Shown: positions 46,629 to 58,054, numbered from the stretch's first letter. The stretch: DNA of 64,000 bases from Phyto melanocephala (GCA_941918925.1 OW799233.1:46957341-47021340); one strand, 5' to 3'. Notes: a model not told the origin generated them from the letters alone. Program-made: numbers and translations.

Positions 46629-47261
46629 AAACAAGTAGGAGTTCGCTATTCGGCCATGCCGAATCTTATATACCCTTCACAACGTATAGTCACGCAATAA
46701 CAATAGTTTGTTTTACCATTCATCTCATATGAAATACGTACATACATATAAAAAACATACATACATATATAAAAGCATCCCATTGTAAAATTATAAAACT
46801 TACGTAGGTATGTTTAAGAAAAAAAAAAAAAATTAAAAATGATAAAAAAAAATTTTAAAAAAATTAAAAAAAAAAAATAATAAAAATGTATATAATATAT
46901 ATAAAATAAAAAATAATAATATAAAATTTTTTTTGGCTCAGCTGGGATTTGATGCCACGTTTACTCTACCAGATACCACATTTGTATGTTTGTATGTTGT
47001 TGTTGTGAAAAAGAAACGAGGTGGTCGTGGTTTTTTTTGCTCATATGTCAGTTGTTTATGTACCGATGTTTCCCGAATATTTCCAATATTTTAATACTTC
47101 ACGCGGGTCTAGGCGATGTCGGGGGGCTTCAAAAAGTTGATTTTAACGTACACACGGACAGACGGACAAACAGATATACTGACAGAGCTTAATCGATATA
47201 TACTTTATGGGGTCGGAAATTAAAATTGTAGAAATTTCACACGGAATGACAAACCTATATA

Positions 47262-47867
47262 TGTGACCTGCTCCACGACCTCTGCGCCGAAAAAATTATT
47301 TTTTACTTTTTGAGTAATTCTTATAGGAAAAAAGCGCTCTTTCAAATGCCGCAAACCGCAAGTTTCTTAGTCTTTTCTTTTTTTACAAATCGCCTGTAAA
47401 AATGAACATAATAAATGAAAAAATTTAAAATGTGATATAATGCGTTCTTCCGGAATTACAGTATTGCATCCATTCGTACAGAAAGGTTTTTCTAAAAACT
47501 GCGATAAAGTTTGTTCTTCCTCAATATCTTGAAGAGATAATTGCAGCACTTCTGAAACTTCTGGCGATGAAAATGCATCCAAATCATCACTGACTATAGG
47601 TAAACATTATTCCAAACAATCGCTGAAGTATTGTTCTTCAACACTCTTAAATTCGTCTTCTAGACACATTTTCTTACGTTAATTAAGATTTATTTTAACT
47701 TGAAATTAATTAAATAATAGATAAATTAAATAATAATAAATAATAGATTCAATTCTATCGGCTTAAATACAAAACATTGATAATTTGAACGAAGCGCTTT
47801 TTTTAGACGCGTTTTTCTCAATAACTTCTTTTCGGCGCAGAGGTCCCTTTTCGTGGAGCAGGTCACA
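47262..47867. mobile_element. DNA element with GC-rich inverted ends nested in B1
   Basis: Ends read TATATGTGACCTGCTCCACG (from 47258) and, as complement, the same from 47871, followed inward by CCTCTGCGCCGAAAA on both sides; the right end has a seven-base extra segment between the two blocks. TATA flanks both ends and may be the target duplication. The ends are strikingly GC-rich for this window. The interior carries a small protein-like reverse-strand fragment. Confidence 0.75.
47367..47690 (-). pseudogene. Small acidic coding fragment inside the nested TIR element
   Basis: Reverse strand, from about 47670: MCLEDEFKSVEEQYFSDCLE, then a stop and, in another frame, DAFSSPEVSEVLQLSLQDIE followed by EEQTLSQFLEKPFCTNGCNT and VIPEERIISHF. 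The composition is acidic and protein-like, unlike the flanks, and a TTTTTACAG at about 47393-47401 could be a splice acceptor. I do not recognise the family. It could be the N-terminal exon of the parent transposase or captured host sequence. Confidence 0.35.
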
Positions 47868-47904
47868 TATACCCTTTTTCACTGTGTGAAGGGTATAACA
47901 AGAA

Positions 47905-48552
47905 ATGTTGCTATTCTCACCCTTGCCGAATCATGTACATGGGTACAATGCCTACACTGTACCTTAGCCTAGACTTTCTTTATTATTTCCGACGCCATCT
48001 TTGATTTAAAACTTTGACATTGTTAACTGTATTCTACTTGTCAAACTGTTTAAATTGTTACCCATATTGATGGGGTTAAAAACAAATTTCTGTCATGTTG
48101 TTTTGGGCACCATCTTGGATTTTAAATTTTTCATATTTTGCTGTGTATTCTACTGGTCAGCCCTTTCATTTTATACTAATATTGTGGGGGTAAACCCCTA
48201 ACTACTATCTTTGACTCATACATCCGCCGTTAAATCTAGGACGCCATCATGGATTTTTATTTGATTATAGTTAATTGTATTTTTACTTGTCAAACCATTT
48301 CATTTGATACAAATATTGGGGATTAAATCAATGTTGTTCATTTTAAAATACCAGTTATGACCCATAGATAAATTTATTTTCCGCCATTTTGTGGTAGTTG
48401 ACATTACGGATTTTAATTTTACATTGCGCTAGTCAAAGCCTTTAAGTTGATATCAACATTGACTTTTTGGGTTGTATAAAAGACTAAAAGTAAATTGATT
48501 TTCATTTTTAAAATGTAGGCATGGCCGAATATAGCACTCTTACTTGTTTTTT
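47905..48552 (+). mobile_element. Helentron-like family C copy with internal tandem repeats
   Basis: It ends GGCATGGCCGAATATAGCAC then TCTTACTTGTTT, the helentron-like 3' end. The body consists of about four diverged units of 115-140 bases, each with a GCCATCTTGGATTT-like line followed by TACTTGTCAAACC, TTTGATACAAATATTGGGG-like text (units start near 47990, 48108, 48240 and 48380). No coding capacity. Relatives of the units occur at 30100 and, reversed, at 56180-56260. Confidence 0.7.
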
Positions 48553-48775
48553 TTTTTTTTTGTAAAATTGTTGTTGGTAAGCCTATGTTCTAAATTCCGA
48601 GTAAAACGAAATCACTCGGAATTGTTATAGGATTGTTGTTATAAACAACAATACTGAAATAGTAAATCTAGGTGATTTAATTTCACTCGGAATGCAGAAC
48701 ATGGGCGATAGTAAATTTTTAGTATAATTGCTATTTATATTACATTTTTGTGATAAAATTACTTTTTTATAAAAA

Positions 48776-49248
48776 ATTTTTGTTTGTTGGTTGTTGGGTT
48801 TAAGCTGGTCTATATGCATTTCACTGGTGCTTATGCCAGATCATCAGTAGACCTTTAAACCACAAAATTTATGAAGAAGTTTAAAATTATCACAAGCTTT
48901 ATTTAAAATTTTCATAAACAATATGAGAATTCTAAATAAATCAAGAAAAAAAAATTAAAAATTCTTTATAAACCCAACCAACAATTTTTATTCATTCTTA
49001 TTTTGTTTATTTTTCTAATCCCTCTATATTTGGCTAACACATGGTTAACACTAAATATAATTGAGGTTGCCCTCAATTTATTTATTTAGAATTCTCATAT
49101 TGTTTATGAAAATTTTAAATAAAGCTTGTGATAATTTTAAACTTCTTCATAAATTTTGTGGTTTAAAGGTCTACTGATGGTCTGGCATAAGCACCAGTGA
49201 AATGCATATAGACCAGCTTAAACCCAACAACCAACAAACAAAAATTTT
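48776..49248. mobile_element. Foldback element with 165-bp inverted arms
   Basis: 48776-48940 and 49081-49248 are nearly perfect inverted copies (TTTAAGCTGGTCTATATGCA and CCAGATCATCAGTAGACC in the left arm; one visible difference in the second block). A 140-bp unique spacer separates them. A diverged solo arm lies at 18139. No target duplication was resolved because the arm ends are A/T runs. The reverse-strand frame at 48625-48819 is not a gene. Confidence 0.85.
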
Positions 49249-49254
49249 GAAAAT

Positions 49255-50485
49255 TAACGGGAGAATATCCTATATAATTAGTAAATATTTTATGTTGATT
49301 ACTATTTATAGTTCATTTTTGGTAAAACTGCTATAAAGCAGGTATAAATAATATTTGTAGTAAAAATTTTATAACATTGCTATTTAAAGTAAATTATTCG
49401 TAAAACTGCTATTTATAATATGTTTTTTGGAAAATTTCTATTTCTACAGTAAATATTTAGAAAATTAGCTATTTATAGCAATTATTTTGTTAAATTGATA
49501 TTTATAGTAAAAAACTGCTATTTATTGTATATATATTTGATATAATTTCTATTTAAAGCAAAAATTTTGTAAAATTGCTATCTGAGTACCTTTTATGTAT
49601 AAATAATAAATTTTTAAAAATAATTTTTAGATAAAAAATGTTTAAGTAAATTGTCTCTAAACTCATTTTTAACAAATATCGACACCAATTTTTAAGAATA
49701 TTCCAAATAATTAAGCAAATAAATTTAACACACATATTTTATCACAACTAAATGTGTATTCAATGTAATAAGCAACACCTTGTGCAACATTGTTTAATTG
49801 TTGTAAAAGTGTTTATAATAAATAACAACAACAGAACTATGAAGACTTTTACATTTATTTTGTCTTTTTTTTAATTGTAATAAAACACAATTGCATATTT
49901 TTGACACTTGCAGCTTGTGTGTTGCTTTAAAACCTTTAAAACCATAAAATTTTAATTTTAACAAACCGTTAAGCAGCAGGTTATCTTTTATTCCACAATG
50001 CTCTACTTACTGGTACTCTACATGTCTACAGTTTTTCTTAGAGGACTTCAGTGTAAGTTATTAACTTTAATCATAAAAACTCATTCATTTGGAATATGTT
50101 GGCCTGTTTTTACCTTTACTGAAACACCTTGCTTTTTTTTAATATTTATTTAATTTGTTTCCTGTTGCTAATATTCATGTTTCTTTTTTTAATTTCCGAG
50201 TTTCTTTTCTTACAAGAAAAGTTTTTGCTGTTGCGTCTTTTGAATGTGTAACAATTGCATGGGGTATTAATTAATGATACATTGTTTCGTTAATAACATC
50301 AATCAATTTGCATGTAAATTTAATAATTAAAAAAAAAACACAATTCAAAAAGGGATTATTGTATCAAAGTAAACAAAGATTGCTGTTAAACACTACAGAG
50401 ATGTGTGTGGTTGCTCCACATATCAAGTGTTTTTGTTTTTATGCGTTTTTGAGAGCCTTCTGAACGATATTGTTCTTGTTTCTTT
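49255..50485. other. No gene seen; decayed TA-rich repeats
   Basis: 49300-49580 contains irregular repeats of AATTGCTATTTATAGTAAAT type with about 40-60 base spacing, probably a decayed minisatellite. The rest is AT-rich without structure that I recognise. Confidence 0.5.
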
Positions 50486-50486
50486 T

Positions 50487-50640
50487 TACCCTTCACCCCT
50501 GTTGGAAATGATAAAAATATATACAGCTTTATGATTCCTTTCGTTATTTCACTTACGACCACATAAGATATATATTTTTCTAAGAACAGGGAATTTGAAA
50601 GTTAATTTTAGAAGACCCCCATATTTTATACATACCCATT
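50487..50640 (+). mobile_element. Truncated 5' part of a helentron-like element
   Basis: TTTACCCTTCACCCCTGTTG, then CGACCACATAAGATATATAT and GAAGACCCCCATATTTTATA follow the order of a helentron-like 5' end. It stops before copy A2 begins at 50674. Confidence 0.5.
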
Positions 50641-50818
50641 TGACATACCGCTCTTTTACAAATGTATGTGAATAACAAGTAAGAGCACTATATTCGGCTG
50701 TGCCGAATCTTTTATACCCACCACCAATCTTGTGTACATTTAAAGCACAATAATTATTATTTTGTTAATCGCTATGGAACAATCTCTTTATAATAAAATA
50801 TGTATCACTTTCTTTGTA

Positions 50819-51412
50819 GAGGGGGCTTAAATTTTAAGGGCCCATGTTGAAGGTGAACTACACATAATATTTTATCTTGTTTTCTGCATTTCACTTGACA
50901 TTTCTCAATCTCAAACTTACTCAATTTGATCCGTGGAAAGATACGCAAATGAGCCACGCTTTAAAGTTATTCAGGTTTTTTTATAAAAATGGGAGTTCAA
51001 ATCAAAATGCATTTTGTGCACTTCGTAATTCTTTTGATCAACATAATCGTTCAAATTCGTCCACAATCGGGAGAACATATCTGTATAAAATGTTCGAAAA
51101 TCTGTTAATGCCTTCTTAGTTCGTTGAATGGGAACCATTGTTGGTTTCTGCGATAGTGTGGGAAAAGAGCAGTCAACCTCAACTCATCATCATGCCCAAC
51201 AATTGAGCATCAACATTGTCATTGAAAATTTGGACCATCAGATAGAGGAGTGGCGCCAAAGATGGGGGGGGGGGGGCATTTGGCCAATATTTTGTTAAAT
51301 ACATAATTGAACCACACAAATATTATCTTTACAAAAAGAAATAACAATAATTTCCTAAATAATTTGTGTTTTATTTAAATTCAACATCGGTCCTTAAAAT
51401 TTAACCACCCTT
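50819..51412 (+). mobile_element. Embedded mariner-type element in A2
   Basis: TA brackets it at 50817-50818 and 51413-51414. Left end GAGGGGGCTTAAATTTTAAG and complement of right end AAGGGTGGTTAAATTTTAAG, followed by GGCCCATGTTGAA / GACCGATGTTGAA, are inverted repeats of about 35 bases. The plus strand encodes the transposase fragment. A run of Gs at 51267-51277 is unusual here. Confidence 0.85.
50900..51119 (+). pseudogene. Mariner transposase N-terminal fragment (A2 copy)
   Basis: MSHALKLFRFFYKNGSSNQN, AFCALRNSFDQHNRSNSSTI form the first helix-turn-helix of a mariner-type transposase, then the frame drifts. The downstream block at about 51150-51230, in another frame, gives the SVGKEQSTSTHHHAQQLSI-like second helix-turn-helix. 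The catalytic domain is deleted. The same fragment occurs in A1 and A3. Confidence 0.75.
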
Positions 51413-52524
51413 TATAACTTCGATATGCTACTAAAATGCTTTTGTAAATGTAGTCTTTCCATGAAAGTGGGCGTTAAAATAGGCGTGTTAATAAAGTTTC
51501 TGCTAATAAATACAACTTAGGCATTTTAATATAGTCCTTTATTTTTCCAAACACTTTGTCAATAGAGAAATTACATGAATTTAAGATAAACCGTTATATG
51601 GCGTTAAAGTGGGCGTGGCACCTTAAGTTTCTGGCACAGTAATGACATTGCCTAGAAGGATATACCTAGCAAATTTGGTCATCATACCTCTAAGTTTGGA
51701 GGTTTTATGAGCTTTTAAATTTCATTAACGGTAGATAACGTGAAAAGTGGGCGTTATAGTAGGCGTGTCAAAGTTATTTTTGCTAATGAGTACAATTTAG
51801 ATATTTCAATATAGCCATTTATCATTCCGAAATCTCTATTAATAGAGATATTATATGAATTTTAGTTAAAACGTTATAAGGGAGATGGGCGTAAAAGTGG
51901 GCATGGCACATTGATTTGCCGTTACAAGAAAGCGTGTCACCAAAAAGCAAAGTGTGCAAAATTTCAGACTCGTACATCCAAGTTTGTTGCTTTTATGACG
52001 TTTTTGTTTTTAAATATACCGAAAAATACACTGTGCGGTATAAATTTTCGTACATTTTGAGCGATAACTCCTCTCCTAATGCATAGATTTTGATAGTTTT
52101 CATGAAAAAATATTGTTTTTACTCAGGAAATATATATTCGAAGTTTCATGAGTCTACGTTAATGCGTTTGGACACAATTCCATTTTATTCGATGTTTGAA
52201 GGACACGGTTTTTTCGACCTACTCTTGCTTTTCGAGCTATAACTCCCTTCCTTATATTCCGCTTTAGCCCATTTTCAATACCAAACAAACCTTGTCTATA
52301 AGAAAGATTTTGGCAAAATTTGAGCCCCCTAGCTTTTCGGTGCGACCTCTATCGTGCTTTCAACAGACGGACGGACGGACGGACATAGCTAGATCGTCAT
52401 AAAATCAAACCCTGATTCAGAATATATATACTTTATGGGGTCTAAAATGGATATTTCGATGTGTTACAAACGGAATGACAAAATGAATATACCCCCACCA
52501 TTTTTTTGGTGGCGGGTATAAAAA

Positions 52525-52817
52525 GGTATAATCAACCAGAAATTTGCAAATTTAGTCTATAATCTTCTGAAATATAAGAAAAGAAACAAGACTTAGAGAA
52601 AGTCTCTGCACAATTTTAACACAAAATTTCAAATTTGTCTGTCAGCTCTTAAATATTTCACAAACATGTTTGTTAATATTCACACGTATGATATACATTT
52701 AGGGGTATTCATGAAATATTTTAGACGTTATGGTCAGCATTCGGCATGTTTAAAGGCAAAAGTAATTTGGAAAACAGTTACGAGCTAAATACAATTCCTA
52801 AAACTGTTGAATACCTC
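52525..52817. other. Spacer between inverted copies A2 and A3
   Basis: About 290 bases of unique AT-rich sequence with no gene or repeat recognised. Confidence 0.7.
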
Positions 52818-55115
52818 TTTTTATACCCGCCACCAAAAAAATGGCGGGGGTATATTCATTTTGTCATTCCGTTTGTAACACATCGAAATATCCATTTTAG
52901 ACCCCATAAAGTATATATATTCTGAATCAGGGTTTGATTTGATGACGATCTAGCTATGTCCGTCCGTCTGTCCGTCTGTTGAAAGCACGATAGAGGTCGC
53001 ACCGAAAAAGCTAGGGGGCTCAAATTTTGCCAGAATCTTTCTTATAGACAAGGTTTGTTTGGTATTGAAAATGGGCTAAATAGGAATATTAGGAAGGGAG
53101 TTATAGCTCGAAAAGCAAGAGTAGGTCGAAAAAACCGTGTCCTTCAAACATCGAATAAAATGGAATTGTGTCCAAACGCATTAACGTAGACTCATGAAAC
53201 TTCGAATATATATTTCCTGAGTAAAAACAATATTTTTCCATGAAAACTATCAAAATCTATGCATTAGGAGAGGAGTTATCGCTCAAAATGTACGAAAATT
53301 TATACCGCACAGTGTATTTTTCGGTATATTTAAAAACAAAAACGTCATAAAAGCAACAAAATTGAATGTACGACTCTGAAATTTTGCACACTTTGCTTTT
53401 TGGTGAGACGCTTTTTTGTAGCGGAAAATCAATGTGCCACGCCCACTTTTACGCCCACCTCCCATATAACGTTTTACCCAAAATTAATATAATTTCTCTA
53501 TTAATAAAGATTTTGAAATAAAAAAGGGCTATATTGAAACACCTCTGTTGTACTTATTCGCAAAAATAACTTTGACAAGCCTACTATAACGCCCACTTTT
53601 CACGTTATCTACCGTTAATGAAATTTAAAAGCCATAAAACCGCCAAAATGAGAGGTATGATGATAAAATTTGCTACGTATATCCCCCTAGGCAATGTCAT
53701 TACTGTGCCAGAAACCTAAGGTGCCACGCCCACTTTTATGCCCACCTCCCATATAACGTTTTACCTAAAATTCATATAATTTCTCTATTAATAAAGATTT
53801 TGGAATAATAAAGGGCTATATTGAAACACCTAAGTTGTACTCATTCGTAAAAATAACTTTGACACGCCTACTATAACGCCCACTTTTCACGTTATCTAAC
53901 GTTAATGAAATTTAAAAGCACATAAACACGCCTACTATAACGCCCACTTTTCACGTTATCTACCATTGATGAAATTTAAAAGCTCATAAAACCGCCAAAA
54001 TTTGAGGTATGATGATAAAATTTGCTACGTATATCCTTCTAATCAATGTAATTTTTGTGCCAAAAAGTTAAGGTGACGCGCTCACTTTAATGCCTACCTC
54101 CCAACGGTTTATCTTAATTTCATGTAATTTCTCTATTGACAAAGTTTTTGGGAAAATAAAGGACTATATTGAAATATCTAAGTTGTATTTATTAGCAGAA
54201 ACTTTATTGACACGCCTACTCTAATGCCCACTTTCATTGAAAGACTACATTTGCAAAAGCATTTTAGTAGCATATCGAAGTTATAAAGGGTGGTTTAATT
54301 TTAAGGACCGATGTTGAATTTAAATAAAGTATTGTTGCTATGTATAAAATGTAAATTTAACAGAATTTATTCTGTAGTAGAAGAGAGAGAGAGAATTTAA
54401 ATAAAACACAAATTATTTAGGAAATTATTATTATTTCTTTTTGTAATGATAATATTTGTACGGTTCAATTATGTATTTAACAAAATATCGGCCAAATGCC
54501 CCCCCCCCATCCTTGGCGCCAATCCTCTATTTGATGGTCCAAGTTTTCAAAGACAATGTTGATGCTCAATTGTTGGGCATGATGATGTGGCGAAGTTGAC
54601 TGCTCTTTTGCCACACTATCGCAAAAAACAGCAATGGTGCCCATTCAACGAACTAAGAAGTCATTCACAGATTTTCTAACATTTTATACAGACCTGTTTT
54701 GCAGAAATTTAAATATTTTTTACAATTTTCCCGATTGTGAACGAATTTGAACGATTATGGCGATCAAAAGAATTACGAAGTGCACAAAATGCATTTTGAC
54801 TTGAACGCCCATTTTTATAAAAAAACCTGAATAACTTTAAAGCGTTGCTCTTTCCACAGATCAAATTGAATAAGTTTAAGATTGAGAAATGTCAAGTGAA
54901 TGCAGAAAACAAATTTAAAGACTAGGTGTAGTTCACCTTCAACATGGGCCCTTAAAATTTAACCACCCTCTACAAAGAAAGTGATACATATTTTATTATA
55001 AAGAGATTATTCCATAGCGATTAACAAAATAATAAATATTGTGCTTTAAATGTACACAAAATTGGTGGTGGGTATAAAAGATTCGGCACAGCCGAATATA
55101 GTGCTCTTACTTGTT
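52818..55115 (+). mobile_element. Helentron-like family A copy A3 (2.3 kb)
   Basis: Complete from the 5' hairpin (TTATACCCGCCACCAAAAAA) to the 3' hairpin ending GTGCTCTTACTTGTT. GTGCCACGCCCACTTTT-type units start at 53433 and 53721 (288 bases apart) and a diverged one at 54073; the 352-base last interval is explained by a local 64-base duplication (CACGCCTACTATAACGCCCA at 53864 and 53928). The mariner-type insert is at 54286-54970. Reverse-strand open frames such as 53283-53465 recur in every copy but show no selection signature that I can see. Confidence 0.85.
54286..54970 (-). mobile_element. Embedded mariner-type element in A3
   Basis: TA brackets it at 54284-54285 and 54971-54972. Ends AAGGGTGGTTTAATTTTAAG and complement GAGGGTGGTTAAATTTTAAG pair well. 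Reverse-strand text at about 54760-54850 (FYKNGRSSQNAFCALRNSFD-like) is the transposase N-terminal fragment. About 60 bases more than in A2 lie near 54350-54410, including a GAGAGAGAGAGA run. Confidence 0.85.
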
Positions 55116-55117
55116 AA

Positions 55118-57180
55118 TAATACTATAGTGTCGAGAACTACCCCCGGAAAAAAATTTCAAAATCCCCTTGAAACTGACTGCACTTTAATACAAATTATGC
55201 ATTGCAAAAATTTTAAATCCAAGATGGCGTCCGTTTTATATATTTTTTCAATTTAAAATTCCACTTTAAAATTTTTAACTACGACAATAAGTTTACTAAA
55301 TGAAAGTGGCTGACAACACATAAAAAACATTCCAATTCTTGATGGTCGCTACTAAAAAAATAGTGGATTTCATAAAATATAAAGGTTTAAGTAGAGTACA
55401 ACACGACTTGAACATAATTTTCATTCCAAATAGCTTCTGAAAGAAATCTGTCATTGGTGGATTATATGTTTTCTAAACCCCCTCAATATCCCTCGAGGGC
55501 ATGTTAACTAGACAATGTATTTACGCCTTGATGTTATTGCTAGTTCAGGCTATAGTGGTGTTACCAATACCTCTAACTGGGGTATAACAAAAATCCTGGA
55601 CCTCGTACATGAAGACGTTAGGGAGATTCGGATGCCAATGTAGCCAATGTAGTCAAATTATTGTGGACAAGAGGCTACATCGCACACTCATAGCAGATGG
55701 ATTCATATCCACTGATGTCACTCAGTATCTACTGATGTGGGATTTGAAATTCATGGTTTTTTAACTAGTAGGTGAGATTTAGATGCCAATGTAGCTATGG
55801 TATGGATAGTAGCATCAATATTTACTGATGTGGGATATGGTATTCCCGGTTATCGAACTAGGAAGGGAGGCTCTGATGCCGAAGGAGTGCATGAATCGAT
55901 TGAAAGTTATCCATGGGTGCATTTCGGGCTCATAACAGATAGATCCATGCCTTAAATAGACTGTGACATCAGTGTCTACTGATGGGTTATATAGGAAATC
56001 ATATACCTCGTACTTAAAGAGGTGATCAAACTCAGTAGCAGTAGACTAAGATTCTAAGCGTAATTAAGAGTGAATACTATGGATTGCTAATCTTAACAAA
56101 AATTATGGCATTTAAGAAGGACTATGCGATCCTAGCCTACAGATATTCCTCCAATAGATACAAAAAACCGCTTCGATATGGCTATCAAATGAAAGTACTC
56201 GACGGGTAGAATAAAATAAACACTAAACAACAATTTTAAATCTAAAATGGCGTCTTGACCAAAACAGCGTATTTCACATTTGTTTTGATCACAGAACGAT
56301 CATTTATTTTATTTTAGGCTGATACATGGCATACGATGTTAAGGCCTTTTACTTCATATTTACATGCGTACACACATGCGAAACACAGTTACTTGTTTCA
56401 ATTTTTATTAGAAGATTTTATTCTTTTACCAACTATTTTAGCAACACTATAATTTAAATACCCCTGAAATCCCCTCACTTTATCTTGCCTTCCTGTTGAT
56501 TGCTGCTTTAATAATTTTCCTTTGAAAAGTTTCAAATAGTAATTAAAATCCGTTATAAAATTTTGTATTCATCGATTATTTAAATTTCTGTGTATGTTAT
56601 GTGCCATCATAAATTTTAGAAGAAATCAACATAAAGCTATAAATAATTTAATTTCATAACGCATTTGCACACACACTAGTTTCTATTTAATTTATAAAAA
56701 TTCGCTAAAAATATTCCCAGTCATTCTCATGCTGGGAAAGAATGTGAAATAGAATAAATTCAAAAAAAAAAAAAAAACAATAATTTAACATTTTTAGTAC
56801 TACGGCGAATTCAAACTCAATAAACATCATACAGCAACAGTGTGGCGTTTATTAATAGTTTTGTTGTTACTTTTTTTTCTATTTTTCTTGTAGTTTCTGC
56901 TACTTCTTCTATGAGTTGGTGTTCTTTATAAACTGTTTTTGATTACTTGCCAATTATGGTCAAGAATGACAAATTAGTTTGTCAAAAAAGGGCAAATAAC
57001 TTGAAAATAGAAACGTGATAAAAATGTTTAAAAAAATAGAATCAATGAATAAAAGTGTGTGCATGTGAAGAAAATGGATTCTAATAAACCAAAATAAAAG
57101 CACAGTAAAGAGCAATTTAACGGCAGTGTGTTATCGTTTTTTGCAAAATGGGTTTATTTATTGAGTTTTTGTTTTTCTTT
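55118..57180. other. Old repeats, no gene
   Basis: 55190-55250 (AAATCCAAGATGGCGTCCGT) and 56180-56260 (ATCAAATGAAAGTACTCGAC, TCTAAAATGGCGTCTTGACC) match family C internal units on the reverse strand. 55620-55990 holds loosely repeated text: GATGCCAATGTAG at 55632 and 55781, and ACTGATGTGGGAT at 55731 and 55824. 56300-57180 is AT-rich with nothing recognised. Confidence 0.5.
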
Positions 57181-57182
57181 TA

Positions 57183-57800
57183 ATGAGCAGAGGTGCAAAG
57201 GAAACTACAAGGCGATTGATAAATAGTGTAATACACTCGCAAATACTTTATGCCGCTCCAGCGTTTGCTTTGGCAATGAAGAGAAGTTACGTAGTGGCTC
57301 AGCTAATGAGACCGCAACGAATTAGTGCCCTACATGTAATTTTGGCATATCGTACAGTACCTACTAGTGCTGCATTAGTACTTGCGAGTATTTTGTCAAT
57401 AGATCTCATGGTAAAAGAACGGGAACGAATCTTTAACTTGACCAGATCTTGTATTAATGAGCACGTTAATGAAATACCAATTGAAGCATGGCAGAATCGA
57501 TGGAAAACCTGTGCGACGGGTCGATGGATTAATACCAAATGTTAAGGTTTGGATTGAACGGAAACACGGAAATATGAATTATTTTATGACACAGATGATG
57601 ACTGGTCATGGAAACTTTAACAGCTATCTATGTATACAGATTTAAACTGAAAGAGTTTAGATACTGCAATGAATGTGGCTTTGAGGATGAGGATGCTGAA
57701 CACACCCTTTTCCATTGTCCTAAACAGGAACGTGAACGGAACAGACTTTATGGAAGACTTCAGGTTATACTAACATTGATAACTTGGTGGGGGAAATGCT
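57183..57800 (+). pseudogene. R1-clade LINE reverse transcriptase C-terminal fossil
   Basis: Three frames in order give one protein. 57183-57500: ETTRRLINSVIHSQILYAAP, then the QRISALHVILAYRTVPTSAA block. From about 57490, in another frame: RIDGKPVRRVDGLIPNVKVW, IERKHGNMNYFMTQMMTGHG. From about 57645, in the third: YCNECGFEDEDAEHTLFHCP, a CCHC finger. This order (thumb region, AYRTVSTxAALV, WVxRxHGxxxYxLTQxLTGHG, C-x2-C...H-x4-C) is characteristic of R1-type elements. Two frameshifts break it. The 5' edge near 57183 is abrupt, consistent with truncation. A 3' untranslated region follows to about 58050. Confidence 0.85.
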
Positions 57801-58054
57801 GAGATCGGATGAAAGATGGAGATGGTGTGAGTTTTAATGGCTCATATAATGAAGACGAAGGCCAATGGAAATCCGAACCCCTAATCTCTTGGAAGAGGGG
57901 GGATGTACGATTCTGGTGTCTAGAGGATGCGTAATTGAATTACACTAAACCATCCATCCTGATGAAATGCTTCGGTGGTACCAGGATGGATTGGGGAGCA
58001 TATCGTGGGGCCACTAGATGCTAGCGTGCTAGCACCACGTTTATAAGAAAAAAG

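Larger units (their letters stand above)
46630..47897 (-). mobile_element. Helentron-like family B copy B1, interrupted by a TIR element
   Basis: Reverse-strand copy: 3' end at 46630 (AACAAGTAGGAGTTCGCTAT, GGCCATGCC hairpin), CACAACGTATAGTCACGCAA, an AT-only centre at 46808-46935, GATGCCACGTTTACTCTACC, GTCGGGGGGCTTCAAAAAGT, the ACGGACAGACGGAC stretch and TATATACTTTATGGGGTCGG, then CACACGGAATGAC. The 5' terminus GAAGGGTATAA is found at about 47887-47897, beyond a 606-bp insertion. Confidence 0.8.
50674..52524 (-). mobile_element. Helentron-like family A copy A2 (1.85 kb)
   Basis: Reverse-strand copy: 3' end AACAAGTAAGAGCACTATAT with the GGCTGTGCC hairpin at left, mariner-type insert at 50819-51412, GGGCGTTAAAATAGGCGTG and GTGGGCGTGGCACC repeats, TACACTGTGCGGTATAAATT, the CAGACGGACGGACGGACGGA stretch, and the 5' hairpin ending TGGTGGCGGGTATAAAA at right. 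It is a near-identical inverted partner of A3 over much of its length. Confidence 0.85.

Noticed and set aside
46986..47192. 68-codon frame containing TDRRTNRYTDR
   Set aside because: Translation of the GACAGACGGAC-type helentron-like stretch.
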